Origin: Eriocheir sinensis
Lineage: Eukaryota; Arthropoda; Malacostraca; Decapoda; Varunidae
Assembly: GCF_024679095.1 (NCBI RefSeq)
Contig: NC_066529.1
Location: 6,073,366 to 6,137,365 of the forward strand
Reading direction: 5' to 3'
Length of the DNA: 64,000 nucleotides
A model generated the notes under the pieces. The model worked only from the letters and a program-made list of their open reading frames with translations, did not search any database and had not been told where the DNA came from. Shown here in pieces: positions 1 to 12,212 of this stretch; position 1 is the first letter of the stretch, and each line of letters begins with the position of its first letter. A program made the translations under genes and the position numbers.

Positions 1-613
1 CCCTTCCCTCCTCACCTCCCTCCCGTCTACGACCTTTGTCTCCTCCCAAAATATGCTTTAACAGTACAGCAACCATGTACTATGTAATCCTAATATGTCC
101 TTGTCCCTCTTCCTCTTTCACAATTATTTGAAAATATTTCACATACCGATATTGTACACCTAAAAGCACTGTAGTAAATTTCAAGTTTTTCTACATAGTG
201 CAAAATTTGATGTCTGTTAAGGAAAACTGCTAGAACATAAATTTGTTAAGGAATTTGTTCTTCATCATATTTCAAAAGATAACATTCCACCAAAACTTAC
301 AGTTGTGTGGTGTGTATATCTTATATGTGTTGTAGAGAATTGTTGCTAATTCCTAATTAATTAGAACTGAAAGCAGAATACTTCAATCAAGGAAAGCTAC
401 TAGATTGTAAGTTTAGATGTAATTTGCTCTACAATGTCTCTTTTTCCCGAGATAACATCTCAGCAAATCTCACAATAGTGTGTATACAGTGATCTCTTTG
501 AAGGTTAAGTTCTCTATCATGGTATCTTATCCTGACATTTCTAGAACTACTCAGTTAATAGTATACTTTTTCTACACCTGAAACCTGACCCTGAGTGGCT
601 GTGTCGCTTGCAG
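1..613 (+). other. RyR intron, 5' side of the first visible exon
   Basis: AT-rich DNA with no open reading frame. It ends in the acceptor CTTGCAG before the exon at 614, so it is the 3' part of an intron. Nothing else seen. Confidence 0.7.
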
Positions 614-754
614 GTGGACCTGAGCAGCTACAACAAGCGTGCCGTCAGCTTCCTTGCCAGGAACTTCTACAACCTCAAGTACGCTGCACTGGTGCTGGCC
701 TTCTGCATCAACTTCATCCTGCTCTTCTTCCAGGTGGGTGGGTGCTGCAGACAG

Positions 755-786
<32 letters not shown>

Positions 787-1771
787 TCAAAACAAAATCA
801 AATGAAAGCACATGCAATCAATTCAACACATTAATAATCTAAATATTATTTATTGTTGAAAAAATGCATATAAATGTATTCCTAAAGTGTTTTGATGCTA
901 TTAAAGAAATTCATTTACCAATCAAACCATTTTAAATGTTTATTTATAAATAGATTACATGAATACTACTGATTGGTTAATTATTTGTAAAATATTTTCT
1001 TGCTTTCTTGCAAGCACAGGCATCAAAGGTATGTTTATGATTTCATTCTTGGTAACAAAGTACAGAGAAGGAGGAGTTATCCCAAGTCAAACTCATTAAA
1101 CCACAGCAATAGATGTGTCATTAATTCAAATGTGATTAAAAGTTTAAAATGGAACTCAGAAAGGTTAATGAATTGGGGTGGCAAATGGTGATTAACTAAT
1201 TCTATCAAGTGTAGGTTTTCTAGCTTCTTGTAGTCTCCTTATATCTTTGTGCATTGTCATCAAAGCACAGACTCGTATGACCCAAGGCTGACCTTTCTCC
1301 ACACAGGCATCAGCTATCGCTGAGGAGGGTGAAGAGGAAGAGGAGGCCACCATCATGAACCCCTTTGCCTTTGGCTCTGGTGATCTATTGGGCTCTGGGG
1401 ACGAGGCAGTGCTGGGCGATGATGCAGTGGAGGCAGAATTAGGCTCTGGGAACTTCACTTTAGGCGAGGATGAGGAAGAGGAAGAGGAAGAAGATGTAAG
1501 TTGTCGACCTCTGACCACTTAGTGAATGCAAATCCTACAACTGCTTTGGGAGATAGACAGATATTTGTTGATGTTTGTATAGTTCAGGGTCTGATATCAC
1601 TACTCACTGGGTTGCAGCCCTCTTCAGCTCCATGAGGGAAATACTTAGAATATTTCTGTGTAGCCAAGCTGTAAGAAAAATTTGAAGAGCACTGGCATAG
1701 GTTGTCAATGATATGAATTTATGTGAGAAACTGTTAAGGATGTGGAGTTACGGAAGCATGCATGTGTACGT

Positions 1772-1856
<85 letters not shown>

Positions 1857-4800
1857 CAACCCACCCACCAGTCAATCAACAGATCAGTCACTCATATAGA
1901 TTTTTTTGCCTCCTTCTCACCCCCTCAACCACTCTCCCCTTCATATCCACACCTCCACTCCTATATGCCCATCAATCCCACTCTCCCTCTTCTCTTCCAC
2001 TCCTGCATCCCTTCTTCTCCATCCCAACCCTCACTCCTATCATCAACCCTCTCCCTTCACTTCCTCATCCACAGGCTGAGGAATGGGTGCACATGGATGA
2101 CCGTTACTTCTACCTGGAGCACATCATCCGCCTGTTCTCCGTCACTCACAGCCTCGTCGCCCTCTGCATGCTGCTTGCCTACTACCACCTCAAGGTAACT
2201 CTGGAGCCCTAGTATTGATGATGGTTAAAAATATTGTTATGACTAATACCCGTACTGGCAGAAGGAGAGTCATGTCAGTGTGATTGCCCCTATCTACTTT
2301 AAAATATTAGGTTATATAATTTTTCTGTAACACCCTTCAAAGTAACTCCCAAGCCCTGATATTTATTATGATAGTGGGCTTATGTATTGTTTCTTCACTC
2401 TCCATATCCACCTCAAGATAATCCAAAAGTCCTTGTATTGATGGGACTTACAAGCATGGCACTTTTATCATTCCATACTACCACCTCAAGGTAACTCAGG
2501 GGCCCAGTACAGATGATGAAGGGTAAAAGTAACATCGTTTTCTCATTTTGTACTACCACTGCAATGTAACAAAGAAGTATAGATGGAGGTTGTTTACAGC
2601 TTGGCCACCAAACATACAATCACTTCTGCAGTGTAGTGGAGACATAAACACAGTCAAGTTCTCACCTACACTAACCTTTCCCTGTTCTTGGCCAGATTCC
2701 ACTCGTGATCTTCAAGCGTGAGAAGGATGTGGCAAGGCGGCTGGAGTTCGATGGCATCTACGTGGCAGAGCAGCCCGAGGACGATGACATCAAGGCCCAC
2801 TGGGACAAACTCGTCATCTCGGCCAAGTACGGAAATTTTGAGCTCTTTTGTTGTTCTTGAGTGTTTTGTCAATGGCAAGGGAAGGATTAATTATATTACT
2901 TGTATGTACAGTTAGTGAAAGGAGCTAGGCGACATCAAAGCACACTGGGACAAACTTGTTATCTTATCCAAGTATGGGAGTAATTAAGGTTGCAAAGGAT
3001 GGGAAAGCCTGCAACTTATGGTATAAATCAACAAAGAAGAACCTCACTTTGCTGTATAGAAAGTCTCATTAGTAAGGAAGCATATGTGAATTTTCTGAGT
3101 CAAGACGTATGGTAACATTATGTGGTTTTGTTAGGGTTAAGTTTTGGGTATCTTCAAACACATGATAGCCAGCAACTTTGGTATAAATTAACAAAGAATG
3201 GCCTCACTTTGTTGTATAGAAAATCTCATTAGTAAGGAAGCATATACAAATTTTCTGAGTCAAGACGTATAGTAAGTGTTTGGGGTTTTGTTTGGTTAGG
3301 TTAGTAAGTTACATTAAGTTTAGGGTATCTTCAAACACATGATTGCCAGTCCCTCATGTTATAAATCAACAAAGAATGACTTCACTCTGTTGTATAGAAA
3401 GTCTCATTAGTAAGGAAGCATATATGAATTTTCTGAATCAAGACCTATTGAAATGTTTTGGGGTTTTGTTAGGTTAGGTTAGGTTAAGTTTAGGATATCT
3501 TCAAACACATGATAGCCAGCACCTTATGGTATAAATCAACAAAGAATAACCTCACTTAGTTGTTCAGAAAGTCTCATTAGTAAGGAAGCTTATATGAATT
3601 TTCTAAGTCAAGACCTTTTGTAACTGTTTGGGGTTTTGCTAGGTTAAGTTTAGGGTATCTTCAAACACATGATAGCCAGCGCCTTATGGTATAAATCAAC
3701 AAAGACTGACCTCACTTTGTAATAAAGAAAGTCTTATTAGTTTGGAAACATATATGAATTTTCTGAGTCAAGACCTATAGTAACTGTTTGGGGGTTTGTT
3801 AGGTTAGGTTAGGTTAAGTTTAGGGTATCTTCAGACACATGATACCCAGCACCTTATGGTATGAATAAAAAAAGAAGGACCTCACTTTCTTGTATAGAAA
3901 GTCTCATTAGTAAGGAAGCATATATGAATTTTCTGAATCAAGACCTATAGTAACTGTTTGGGGTTTTGCTAGGATAGGTTAGGTTAAGTTTAGGGTATCT
4001 TCAAACACATAATTGCCAGCATCTCATGGTATAAATCAACAAAGAAGGACCTCAGTATGTCATATAGAAAGTTTCATTAGTAAGGAAGCATATATGAATT
4101 TTCTGAGTCAAGACCTATGGTGACTGTTTTGGATTTTGTTAGGTTATGTTAGGTTAAGTTTAGGGTATCTTCAGACACATGATAACTAGCTCCTTATGGT
4201 ATAAATCAACAAAGAATGACCTCACTTAGTTGTATAGAAAGTCTCATTAATAAGGAAGTATATATGAATTTTCTAAATCAAGACCTATGGTGACTGTTTT
4301 GGGTTTTGTTAGGTTAAGTTTAGGGTATCTTCAGACACATGATAACTAGCTCCTTATGGTATAAATCAACAAAGAATGACCTCACTTAGTTGTATAGAAA
4401 GTCTCATTAGTAAGGAAGCATATATGAATTTTCTGAGTCAAGACCTATGGTGACTGTTTGGGGTTTTGTTAGGTTATGTTAGGTTAAGTTTAGGGTATCT
4501 TCAGACACATGATAATTAGCTCCTTAGGGTATAAATCAACAAAGAATGACCACACTTTGTTTTATAGGAAGTCTCATTAATAAGGAAGCATATATAAATT
4601 TTCTGAGTAATACCTATATAGTAACTTTATGTGGTTTTGTTAGGTCGGTTAGGTTAAGTTCAGGGTATCTTCAAACACATAATAGTCAGCACCTTATGGT
4701 ATATATCAACAAAGGAGGACCTCAATATGTTGTATAGAAAGTCTCATTAGTAAGGAAGCATATATGAATTTTCTGAGTCAAGACCTATGGTGACTGTATG

Positions 4801-7800
4801 GGGTTTTGTTAGGTTAGGTTAGGTTAACCGAAGGGCAGTGTGAGCCTCAACAGTCATCACGTAAACAATCCTGCTTGCACCAGCACTGGGCTAAAGGACA
4901 TTCACTAACAGCCCCAAAAAACTGAAGTCTAAAGAGGCAACAATAACCTCAGCCTAAAAATATTAAAAAAAAGCCCAAAGGCACGATAGGCAAACTTGCA
5001 AATTTTTCTCAATTCTCAAATTTCCTGAAAGTTCCCAAAAATTCAAAAAATTCCCATAGAAAGTTTCCCAGTTCAAAATTCTCAGGAATTTTACAACCCT
5101 CGGAGTAATACATTTTTGCATTGCTGCTTTTTGGCGTCTTATTTACAGTAGTGAATTTATAAATCATTTTCTGTAATATTGCAACGGATGAGAAAACTAG
5201 CCAACATTTGCAGATATTTGATCCAGAATTCTTTCCCTTCTCTGATGTGGGCTACTATATAATTTTTTTATAACCCATAGGTAAGCAGTTAAAGGATATA
5301 ACAAAAAAATATATGACAGCTCGTAAATTACTGTTCCTACAAAGGAGATGTCAAGATACTACCCTATTGAAAGCCTTCAAGTTGTAGGAAGTAGGGTACA
5401 TGGGCTAAGGGAGACTGTTCCAGAGTTTATCAGTGAAAAGGATGAAAGAATGAAGATACGTACCAGTTAACTCTTGCATTAGGAAGTTTGACAGAATAGG
5501 GATAAGTTAAAGTAGAAAGGTGTATGCAGTGAGGCCATGAGAGGGGTGAATGTATGCACTTAGCAAGTTGTGAAAGGAATTTCTTATACACAAGGATGCA
5601 CAAAAATATAACGATTTGATTACTATTTTATCCCTGGTTTGTCCTGCAGGAGCTTCCCCAACAACTACTGGGACAAGTTCGTAAAGAAGAAGGTGCGACA
5701 AAAGTACAGTGAGACATACGACTTCGACGCCATCTCCAACCTGCTTGGGATGGAGACGACGATGAGCTTCAAGCAGGAAGAGGCTTCCACTGGCTTTGTT
5801 GGCTTGTGAGTGGTGTCTTGATCTTCCTTTGATGTAAATTCTGTTTTTCCATTCATTCCTCCAGCTCCCACAGCTTTGGTTCAAGTTTCATGTATTTAAC
5901 TTTCCATCCATTCATTCTTCATTTATCCATTTTGGTTATCTGTTTTGTGTATTATATGTCTTTATTATACACTAAGAAAACTTTCCATGTATTCTCCCTT
6001 CATTTATCTATTTCACTTGGTATGTCTTTTTCTATATGTCTTTTTACCATGTGCTAAGAAAACTCGCCATCCATTCTCCCCTCATTAACCCCTTTCAGTT
6101 ACTTCCTTCATCTATTGTGTATCCTTTAGTCATGCATCTCAGGTACCTCTATTGTCTATCTTACTATGCACTATGAAAATTAAATCCAAATCTTGCAGCA
6201 ATCTAAATTTTGCCATATCCTTAAATTGATATTAATTTTACCTTTAGATCTGATATTTGCTTACTTTGGGAAGGAGTCTTATGTTTCATTCACAAGAGAG
6301 GTGTATAGTGGCCAGCTTATTTACCAGTGGCCTTGGTCTCTACTTTAGCGTAACAAAAAACGACCTTCCTGATGCCTGTACTGTTTCTTATCCTTCCCCT
6401 GGCACCATCATCATTGTTTCTTACCTTTCACAATGACGAGTGTGAGTTGCGTGTGTGTGTTTCAGCCTCAGCTCAGTGGACTGGAGGTACCAAATTTGGA
6501 AGGCCGGCGTTACGGTGACTGATAATGTGAGTGTTGATCGGAGGCCTTGCAACGCTGGTGGTTTTGTTCTATGATTTTTTTTAGTGTGTGTGTTTCTGTG
6601 GATTGATTGTCTTCTCTTTCACTCGTTGTGTTGTTATTGTTGTTTGAGTTGTTTCTTCTTTAGTATGTAGCAGTTAAGAAAAGCTTTATGATGTGATTCT
6701 TTTTTGTTTTCTGCTTTTTCTTTAGGTTATCCAGGTGAAATTGTCTCCTGAAGTATTTTAGTAATTCTATGTTGTGTTAAGCTATTATTTTCTCATTTTT
6801 TTCCTTATCTTATGATGAGTGTTGTAATTGTGGCTTCACTATTTTGGGGCGTAATTATATATACCTGTGATTGTCTGTTTTATTTGTGTTTGCATTGTAA
6901 CGCAGCACATTTCCACTTATTTGGAATATTATTGCAGTCTATCTGTGTTGTGTGTTTTGCCACGTAGTGATACCTTTTGTTGCTGCATCTACCCCCTGTA
7001 CAGCCGAGGCAAAATCGTTAATGTTATGCATAAAACTGTGATCTAGAAAACAAAGTGAGCATATCTGATCCTTAGGATGTAAGGTCTTCTCATAAGATGC
7101 AAAAAAGAATGTTAATTACGACTTTATGCAGTAACTAATCGTCATTCTCCTTTTTGACAGCAATTCCTGTACAATCTGTGGTACCTCACCTTCTCCGTCC
7201 TGGGCAATGTGAACTATTTCTTCTTTGCCGCTCACCTGCTGGACGTGGCCGTGTCCATCCCATCACTCAAAACGATCTTGCAGTCCGTCACCCACAATGG
7301 AAAACAGGTGTGTACAACTTTCTGTTTATACCTGTGCCTCAGTGATGGTAGTAGCAGTATTAGTGAAGTAATTGACATTCTTTTCTGGCCATCACCTTTG
7401 TTGGAGCAGCTTCCTTGTGATTGTATTTTTGTGTAGCCCATAGAGTCTCTCTTATGATAGAAGTGGCAATGATATTAAAAGGAGAGCACCACACCACTAA
7501 CAGTCACCTCTAATCCCTCATCCTCCTCCTCTTCCTCCCACAGCTGATCTTGACGTGCATGTTGCTCACCATCATTGTCTACTGCTACACCGTCATCGCC
7601 TTCAACTTCTTCAGGAAATTCTACGTCTCAGAGGAGGATGACGTTGTGGACCAGAAGTGTCATGACATGATGACGGTGAGAGAGAGAGACCAAAAAATGG
7701 AATAAATTATTCCTTAGGGCAAGCTAAAGGGCAACAAAGATAACAATGTCACTGGATTTCACCTGATGCTTTCTGACAGACACTGCTATAAACAGACTCT

Positions 7801-8526
7801 ACTTTGCCATCTCTTTTTCCTACACACCATAGACAACTTTAGAAGCACACCGTTAGCAGGAGACATACACACACATGGTGACTACCTGAGGCAATGTGAG
7901 TTGCAGAAGGTAAGTTGAAGTGAGCTAATATGTTTGTGTTCCATTTCCTTGCAGTGCTTCGTGTTCCACCTGTACAAAGGCGTGAGGGCTGGTGGTGGCA
8001 TCGGTGATGAGATTGAGTCTCCTGATGGAGATGAGTACGAGTTTTACCGCATCATCTTTGACATTACATTCTTCTTCTTCATCATCGTTATCCTGCTCGC
8101 CATCATTCAGGGTATGTGGCAATGGGCAAGGTGGGAATGTGAGGGAAGTAAGTTCATAATTTTTTATCTTTGAATTATCACCTAGTGACAACAGCCTTTT
8201 GTTTCATCTTCATTGTCATGTCATTTGCTAGTAAACTTTAGGGAGAAGGAGAGGAGGAGCAGGAAGAGGAAGATATAGAAAGGAAGACAAGTAGAAATTG
8301 AAGCAGAGCTATTGCAAGACTTATTAACTGCGTTGTATCCTTGTGTTTTAGGTTTGATCATTGACGCTTTTGGTGAGCTGAGAGACCAGCTGGAGTCGGT
8401 GAAGGAGAACCTGGAGAGCAACTGTTTCATTTGCGGCATAGGCAGTGACTACTTCGACGCAGTACCTCACGGCTTCGATATGCACGTCCTCAAGGAACAC
8501 AACTTAGCCAACTACATGTGAGTATG

Positions 8527-8557
<31 letters not shown>

Positions 8558-8981
8558 AGTGTGCACCGTAATATGTTTCCTTATGTGCCTAGCGTTTTGA
8601 GAAAATCAGGATTTCTCAGGGAGATTGAGTCATAAAGTAGACCTAGTTTGATATATTATGAGTATCTAATTCTCTTTTAAAATTTCTCAATGGGAGATAG
8701 GTAAAAATCATATGAGTGAGAATTCCATTTTCATGTAGTTTTTCTTTTGGTATGGCAAATTCCAGCATTATCATTCCAACCATGAAAAATCCAAGCCTAT
8801 CCTGTTCTCTCCCAGGTTCTTCTTGATGCATCTCATCAACAAGGACGAGACTGAGTACACAGGGCAGGAGACCTACGTGTGGAACATGTACCAGCAGCGG
8901 TGTTGGGACTTCTTCCCAGTTGGTGACTGCTTCAGGAAACAGTATGAAGAAGAATTATCAGGTGGAGGGTCGGCTAGCTGA
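614..8981 (+). CDS. RyR: Ryanodine receptor, C-terminal 11 coding exons (5' part outside window)
   Basis: Intracellular Ca2+-release channel of the sarcoplasmic/endoplasmic reticulum; this part forms the transmembrane pore. Exons: 614-733, 1307-1495, 2075-2194, 2696-2826, 5650-5805, 6466-6526, 7161-7307, 7544-7675, 7955-8111, 8352-8517, 8816-8981; all GT-AG with matching phases, 514 codons plus TGA. Seen: S1 (exon 1), an acidic luminal loop with runs of Glu (exon 2), S2 (exon 3), the conserved [16 protein letters not shown] segment (exon 5), S3-S4 (exon 7), S5 (exon 8), the selectivity filter GGGIGDEI then S6 (exon 9), the cytosolic zinc site C-x2-C...H...H (exon 10), and the usual ending [20 protein letters not shown] (exon 11). 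The full family protein is about 5,000 residues, so about 90% lies to the left. Odd: the S4 end reads [13 protein letters not shown] where other RyRs have G-[FV]-K-T-L. Confidence 0.97.
734..790. repeat. (AC)n microsatellite at a RyR splice donor
   Basis: The intron opens GTGGGTGGGTGC and runs within about 20 bp into an (AC)n tract (about 754-782). Confidence 0.9.
1775..1854. repeat. (GA)40 microsatellite in RyR intron
   Basis: Uninterrupted GA dinucleotides between exons 1307-1495 and 2075-2194. Confidence 0.97.
2184..2590 (+). repeat. Repeated copies of a RyR exon 3' end with its splice donor
   Basis: The end of exon 2075-2194 plus its donor (CTACCACCTCAAGGTAACTC) recurs exactly at 2478-2497, within a 22-bp match starting TA. 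Weaker copies lie near 2330 (TTCAAAGTAACTCCCAAGCC), 2408 (CCACCTCAAGATAA) and 2555 (ACTACCACTGCAATGTAAC). Each is followed by a related stretch containing AGTATTGATGATG-like sequence, so the duplicated unit spans the exon-intron junction. This is direct sequence observation; origin by slippage or unequal exchange is inferred. Confidence 0.75.
2931..2977 (+). pseudogene. Pseudo-exon: duplicated 3' end of a RyR exon
   Basis: Forty-seven bases match the last part of exon 2696-2826 and its donor with about 8 differences (about 83%). It still reads [11 protein letters not shown] and retains a GTATGG donor in place of GTACGG. No matching 5' half of the exon or acceptor is visible just upstream, and the frame soon stops, so it is a relic rather than an alternative exon. 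It lies immediately before the 168-bp satellite. Confidence 0.8.
3000..4827. repeat. About 168-bp satellite, 11 copies, inside a RyR intron
   Basis: The marker GGTATAAATCAAC recurs near 3017, 3181, 3358, 3526, 3687, 3855, 4028, 4197, 4357, 4527 and 4694, a period of 160-178 bp. Each unit also holds GAAAGTCTCATTAGTAAGGA and AAGTTTAGGGTATCTTCA. Units are joined by GTTAGGTTAGGTTAAG, that is, tandem TTAGG, the arthropod telomere motif. The 5,000-5,640 remainder of the intron is AT-rich with no feature seen. Confidence 0.95.
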
Positions 8982-9580
8982 GCAGCCATTTCTTCACCAC
9001 CTCCGTAGCTCTATATCAAAGTGGCGAGGACACAGGTTTTTTGGTACAGATCATTCATGATGTTCAATTGTTGCTAATTGACAGCCTCATGCAATGCCTG
9101 GCAGCCAGCAGCATACAGGGGCAGCCACTGAGCCCCTGTTCAGCTGAGGCTTTACACCCTTCATAGCTATTGACAGATCTAGAACTTTAGTGTACAAGAA
9201 AATATCTACATATATATACGTATATATATATTTATTTAAGTAATGCCAGAGTTTTGTATAAATTAGGAATTTATTATAACAAACAAATTCAGAAAGAAAA
9301 CCATGCAGCTTCTCTTGATGATCTATAAAGCGAGAGCCTTTTCTCTCAAGGTTTAGCATCATAGTGCTTCAAAAGAAACTTTTAGTCCAAGCAGCCAGAC
9401 AGTTGTGCGTGTGATATTATTGTACTGCTACAACGCGGTAAGCCTGTCCTTGTTGTGGCGAGGGCAGCAGCGCGTCAGCTTGTTTCCTGTCCCACTCCCG
9501 AGACGTGAGGCAAAGCAGAATGACTTGGTGTGGTGCTGTTGCTTCAGATCCCCTTGTTACTACATGCCCAGGAGCCACTG
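8982..9580 (+). other. RyR 3' untranslated region / flank
   Basis: Follows the TGA of RyR. AT-rich with short TA runs near 9209-9233 and no further conserved coding sequence. No AATAAA was seen within 1 kb; the first found on this strand is at 10976-10981, so the 3' end of the transcript is not defined. Confidence 0.5.

Positions 9581-9648
<68 letters not shown>
9581..9648. repeat. (GT)n microsatellite
   Basis: About 34 GT units downstream of RyR. Apparent Val/Cys ORFs across it are artefacts of the repeat. Confidence 0.97.
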
Positions 9649-9650
<2 letters not shown>

Positions 9651-10454
9651 AAGCCTACGGTCTCACCCATCGTCTCCTTTGCCTAAGCCTCACATCTTCA
9701 CTCTCCGGTCTCTGCTGCCCACCCTCTCTTCTCCTGACTTCTGATTAATTACCACAAGGAAGAGAGAAGGATGAATACAAAAAATAACAAAATTCACGAG
9801 GCCTTAGTAATGAGAGGTGTGGGTTTTACCTGTGTTAGTATTGTTTAAGGTTTTCTATTCGCATGCCTTGTTTGAGAGTCCGGATACGGAAATGGAGTGG
9901 TTCAAGAACACAACCTGCGTCCGAGCGAAGATAGGAACACTTAAGCCGTTACCACGTTGTTTGTTTGTCTTCGCCTCTCACACCCCGAGTTGTAGATAAG
10001 GATAATACCTAAGGGAAGGGAAGGCCTTTAACTGAACCCCTTCCTCTCACTCCCTCCTCTTCGCTTAATCCACCCCGAATTGTCGATAAGGAAGACACCA
10101 AGGGGAGGGGAGGACAGGGGAAGGAGAGAAAAAGCACCTAAGAAAACAGCCTCGTTCTGATTCCCTCCTCGTCCCCTGTGTATACATCATAAAAGTGGTT
10201 GCTTATTCTCTGCAACAAGATAATAATGACAACTTTAAAGTAGCTCCTTTTCCATTCATTCTGTACCGTTCCCTCTATCGTGTAGCTCACCATGAGTTGC
10301 TCCTAACTAGAGTCCTGCCTTTTATAGTTGTTGGCTCTTACTTTTTTTTTCTCTTCCATTTTATACTTACTCCCTGAATTGAGAAGACACAAGTGTAGTT
10401 TCAATGGCCGACACTTAGGTTGTTCCTCCCTCTCAAAGACGAGGTGGTGGTGGC

Positions 10455-10735
10455 CAAGCTAAAAGGGAGAGTGGTTCACAGTCCCCAAACCTTGACCTCT
10501 CCCTCTCCCTCAGTTGCTTTCATCTAGTCAAAAGACTGAAGGTGTTGGGGGTCAGGGTTAATAGAGGGAGAGTGGCTCATGGTCCCTGGATTTCGACCTC
10601 TCCCTCTCACCCTCTTGTTTAGTCTTGTCTAGTCATAATGGTGAGGGTGGTGCGGGTCAGTGCTTAGAGGGAGAATGGTTAATGGTCCCCAACCCCCTCC
10701 TCTCCCTCTGTTGCTTTCATCTAGTCAAATGTCCG
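10455..10735. repeat. About 105-bp imperfect tandem repeat, 2.7 copies
   Basis: Three blocks each contain GGGAGAGTGG/GGGAGAATGG, ATGGTCCC or CAGTCCCC, CTCCCTCT and CATCTAGTCAAA or variants, followed by GGTCAGGGTTA-like sequence. No coding potential. The preceding 9,650-10,455 holds no recognisable feature. Confidence 0.7.
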
Positions 10736-10929
10736 AATAGCTTTGTCAGTGTTCAATGATGGCGAGTTTCCCTCAAAGCATCCTTGTTCTACTTCTCGTG
10801 TTCCTTCTGTCTACCTTTCCGCGAGAAAACAATATTTCCCACTACCGATCGATCGCAGGGATTCTGTCTCCCACGTCTCGACACTCGTCCCATTCAGCAA
10901 TCCAGCTTGGGATCGTTCTGCATAATACA

Positions 10930-11262
10930 CATCGATTACTCTGTTGTTTTTTATTCATAGTCTACTCTTTAGTTAAATAAATTGTAAGAGAAAGCTGTGT
11001 TTCATTGCCTACAATCAATCAGTCAAGAGGAGCATTCCCCGGCAGGGGAAGGGGAGGGGGGCGTTACCTTCCCCACTACACAACGTCAGCCCCGAAGATC
11101 CCTTTCTCAGCAAGCCTCAACGCAGGTGCCTTCCCATCATCAACATTCCAGTACTGCTTACAGTGCAAAAGGAAACCTCGATTTCTCTGTTTATTTTGTA
11201 TTCGTAGTCTACTGTTCAGTTTAACAGATTGTAAGAGAACCTTGTGTTTCACTGGATGTAGC
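10930..11262. repeat. Pair of 80-bp direct repeats
   Basis: 10930-11010 and 11178-11262 share TTCATAGTCTACT / TTCGTAGTCTACT, then AGATTGTAAGAGAA-like sequence and TTGTGTTTCA, separated by about 165 bp. Both copies look like duplicated transcript-end sequence, but this is not established. Confidence 0.65.
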
Positions 11263-11324
11263 ACGTCAAGGAAGATATCTTATTGCATGTTTTTAATAAA
11301 CAGGTTGAGTGAAAGAGGACCAAA

Positions 11325-11812
11325 TTGGGCAAGTGTGTGTATTTACCTATTTGTAGTCTACCAGGCCCGAGCTAAACTCTTAATAGTCCCGTCTCCATAT
11401 CTACATTTATCCAGCCTTTCCTTCATTTGTTGCACACTGTTCGCCTCTACCACCTGTTCCCGCAAGCTGTTTCATGTGTTAACACTTCTATGTAGAAAAC
11501 TATACTTTTTTAAATCACTCGAGCAAGTTCCTTTATTAAGTTTCTTCTTATGTCCTCTCAGCCCCTGCATTCTCGCATTTAAGAAGAGATCATCTCTATC
11601 CACCTCATCAAAATTATTTATCAACTTATACAGCGTGATCAGATCTCCTCTCTCCTTTCTTTGTTCCAGTGTCATCAAGTCCATCTCCTTCAATCTGTCT
11701 TCATACGTCATATTCGAGAGTTCTGGGACCATTTTAGTTGCAATTCTCTGTATCATTTCAAGCTTTCTGATATCCTTTTTGTGAGGCGACCACACAACTG
11801 CAGCATGTTGAA
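11325..11812 (-). mobile_element. Non-LTR retrotransposon (LINE) 3' fragment
   Basis: The minus strand reads AVVWSPHKKDIRKLEMIQ, then YEDRLKEMDLMTLEQRKERG, then NSLREQVVEANSV and ERLDK. These are the conserved C-terminal blocks of Jockey/CR1-type reverse transcriptase ORFs. The frame carries an in-frame stop before NSLREQ. It is 5'-truncated where a poly(T) block begins at 11816 and ends in an AT-rich tail near 11325. Dead copy. Confidence 0.85.
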
Positions 11813-11815
11813 GCT

Positions 11816-11925
11816 TTTTTTTTTTTTTTTTTTTTTTTTACAGTAGAGGAGTCAGTTCAAAGGCACAAAAAAAGGTAACGTGAAAAAAAAGCCCGCTACT
11901 CACTGCTCCTATTTGGTCTTATCAT
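11816..11925. repeat. Dispersed repeat with poly(T) lead, copy 1
   Basis: A poly(T) run is followed by ACAGTAGAGGAGTCAGTTCA, then A-rich blocks and GCCCGCTACTCACTGCTCC. A second diverged copy lies at 54100-54175, so this is an interspersed family. No coding content. Confidence 0.75.
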
Positions 11926-12212
11926 TGTTATTATTTTCTTCATAAAATCCATAAAATGAAATGATGCCCTTATATTTTGCATCATCTTGTAGGTTTCCCC
12001 AAAACTGTGTGTGTGAATATGTAAGAGTAGTTTTAAAACAGGTTTAAAAGGGGGTATTTCACGCTGCTTAGCTACACATGGCTTCTAACTCCCGGAAGAA
12101 AAAGAGGGTAAAGAGATCGTCGACGGAGCCCGCAGTCTACTAGTAGTTGTTGCCAATACGGCTCACCAGTCAGTGCAGATGCTTGTTAAAAAAAAGAAAA
12201 AAAAAATAGTCA

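Noticed and set aside
1713..2212. Plus-strand ORFs of about 160 codons upstream of a RyR exon
   Set aside because: Arg-Glu repeats from the GA microsatellite read through an intron into the RyR exon; only 2075-2194 is coding.
11005..11784. 259-codon plus-strand ORF
   Set aside because: Antisense of a LINE fragment joined to unrelated upstream sequence; the minus strand gives the recognisable reverse-transcriptase blocks.
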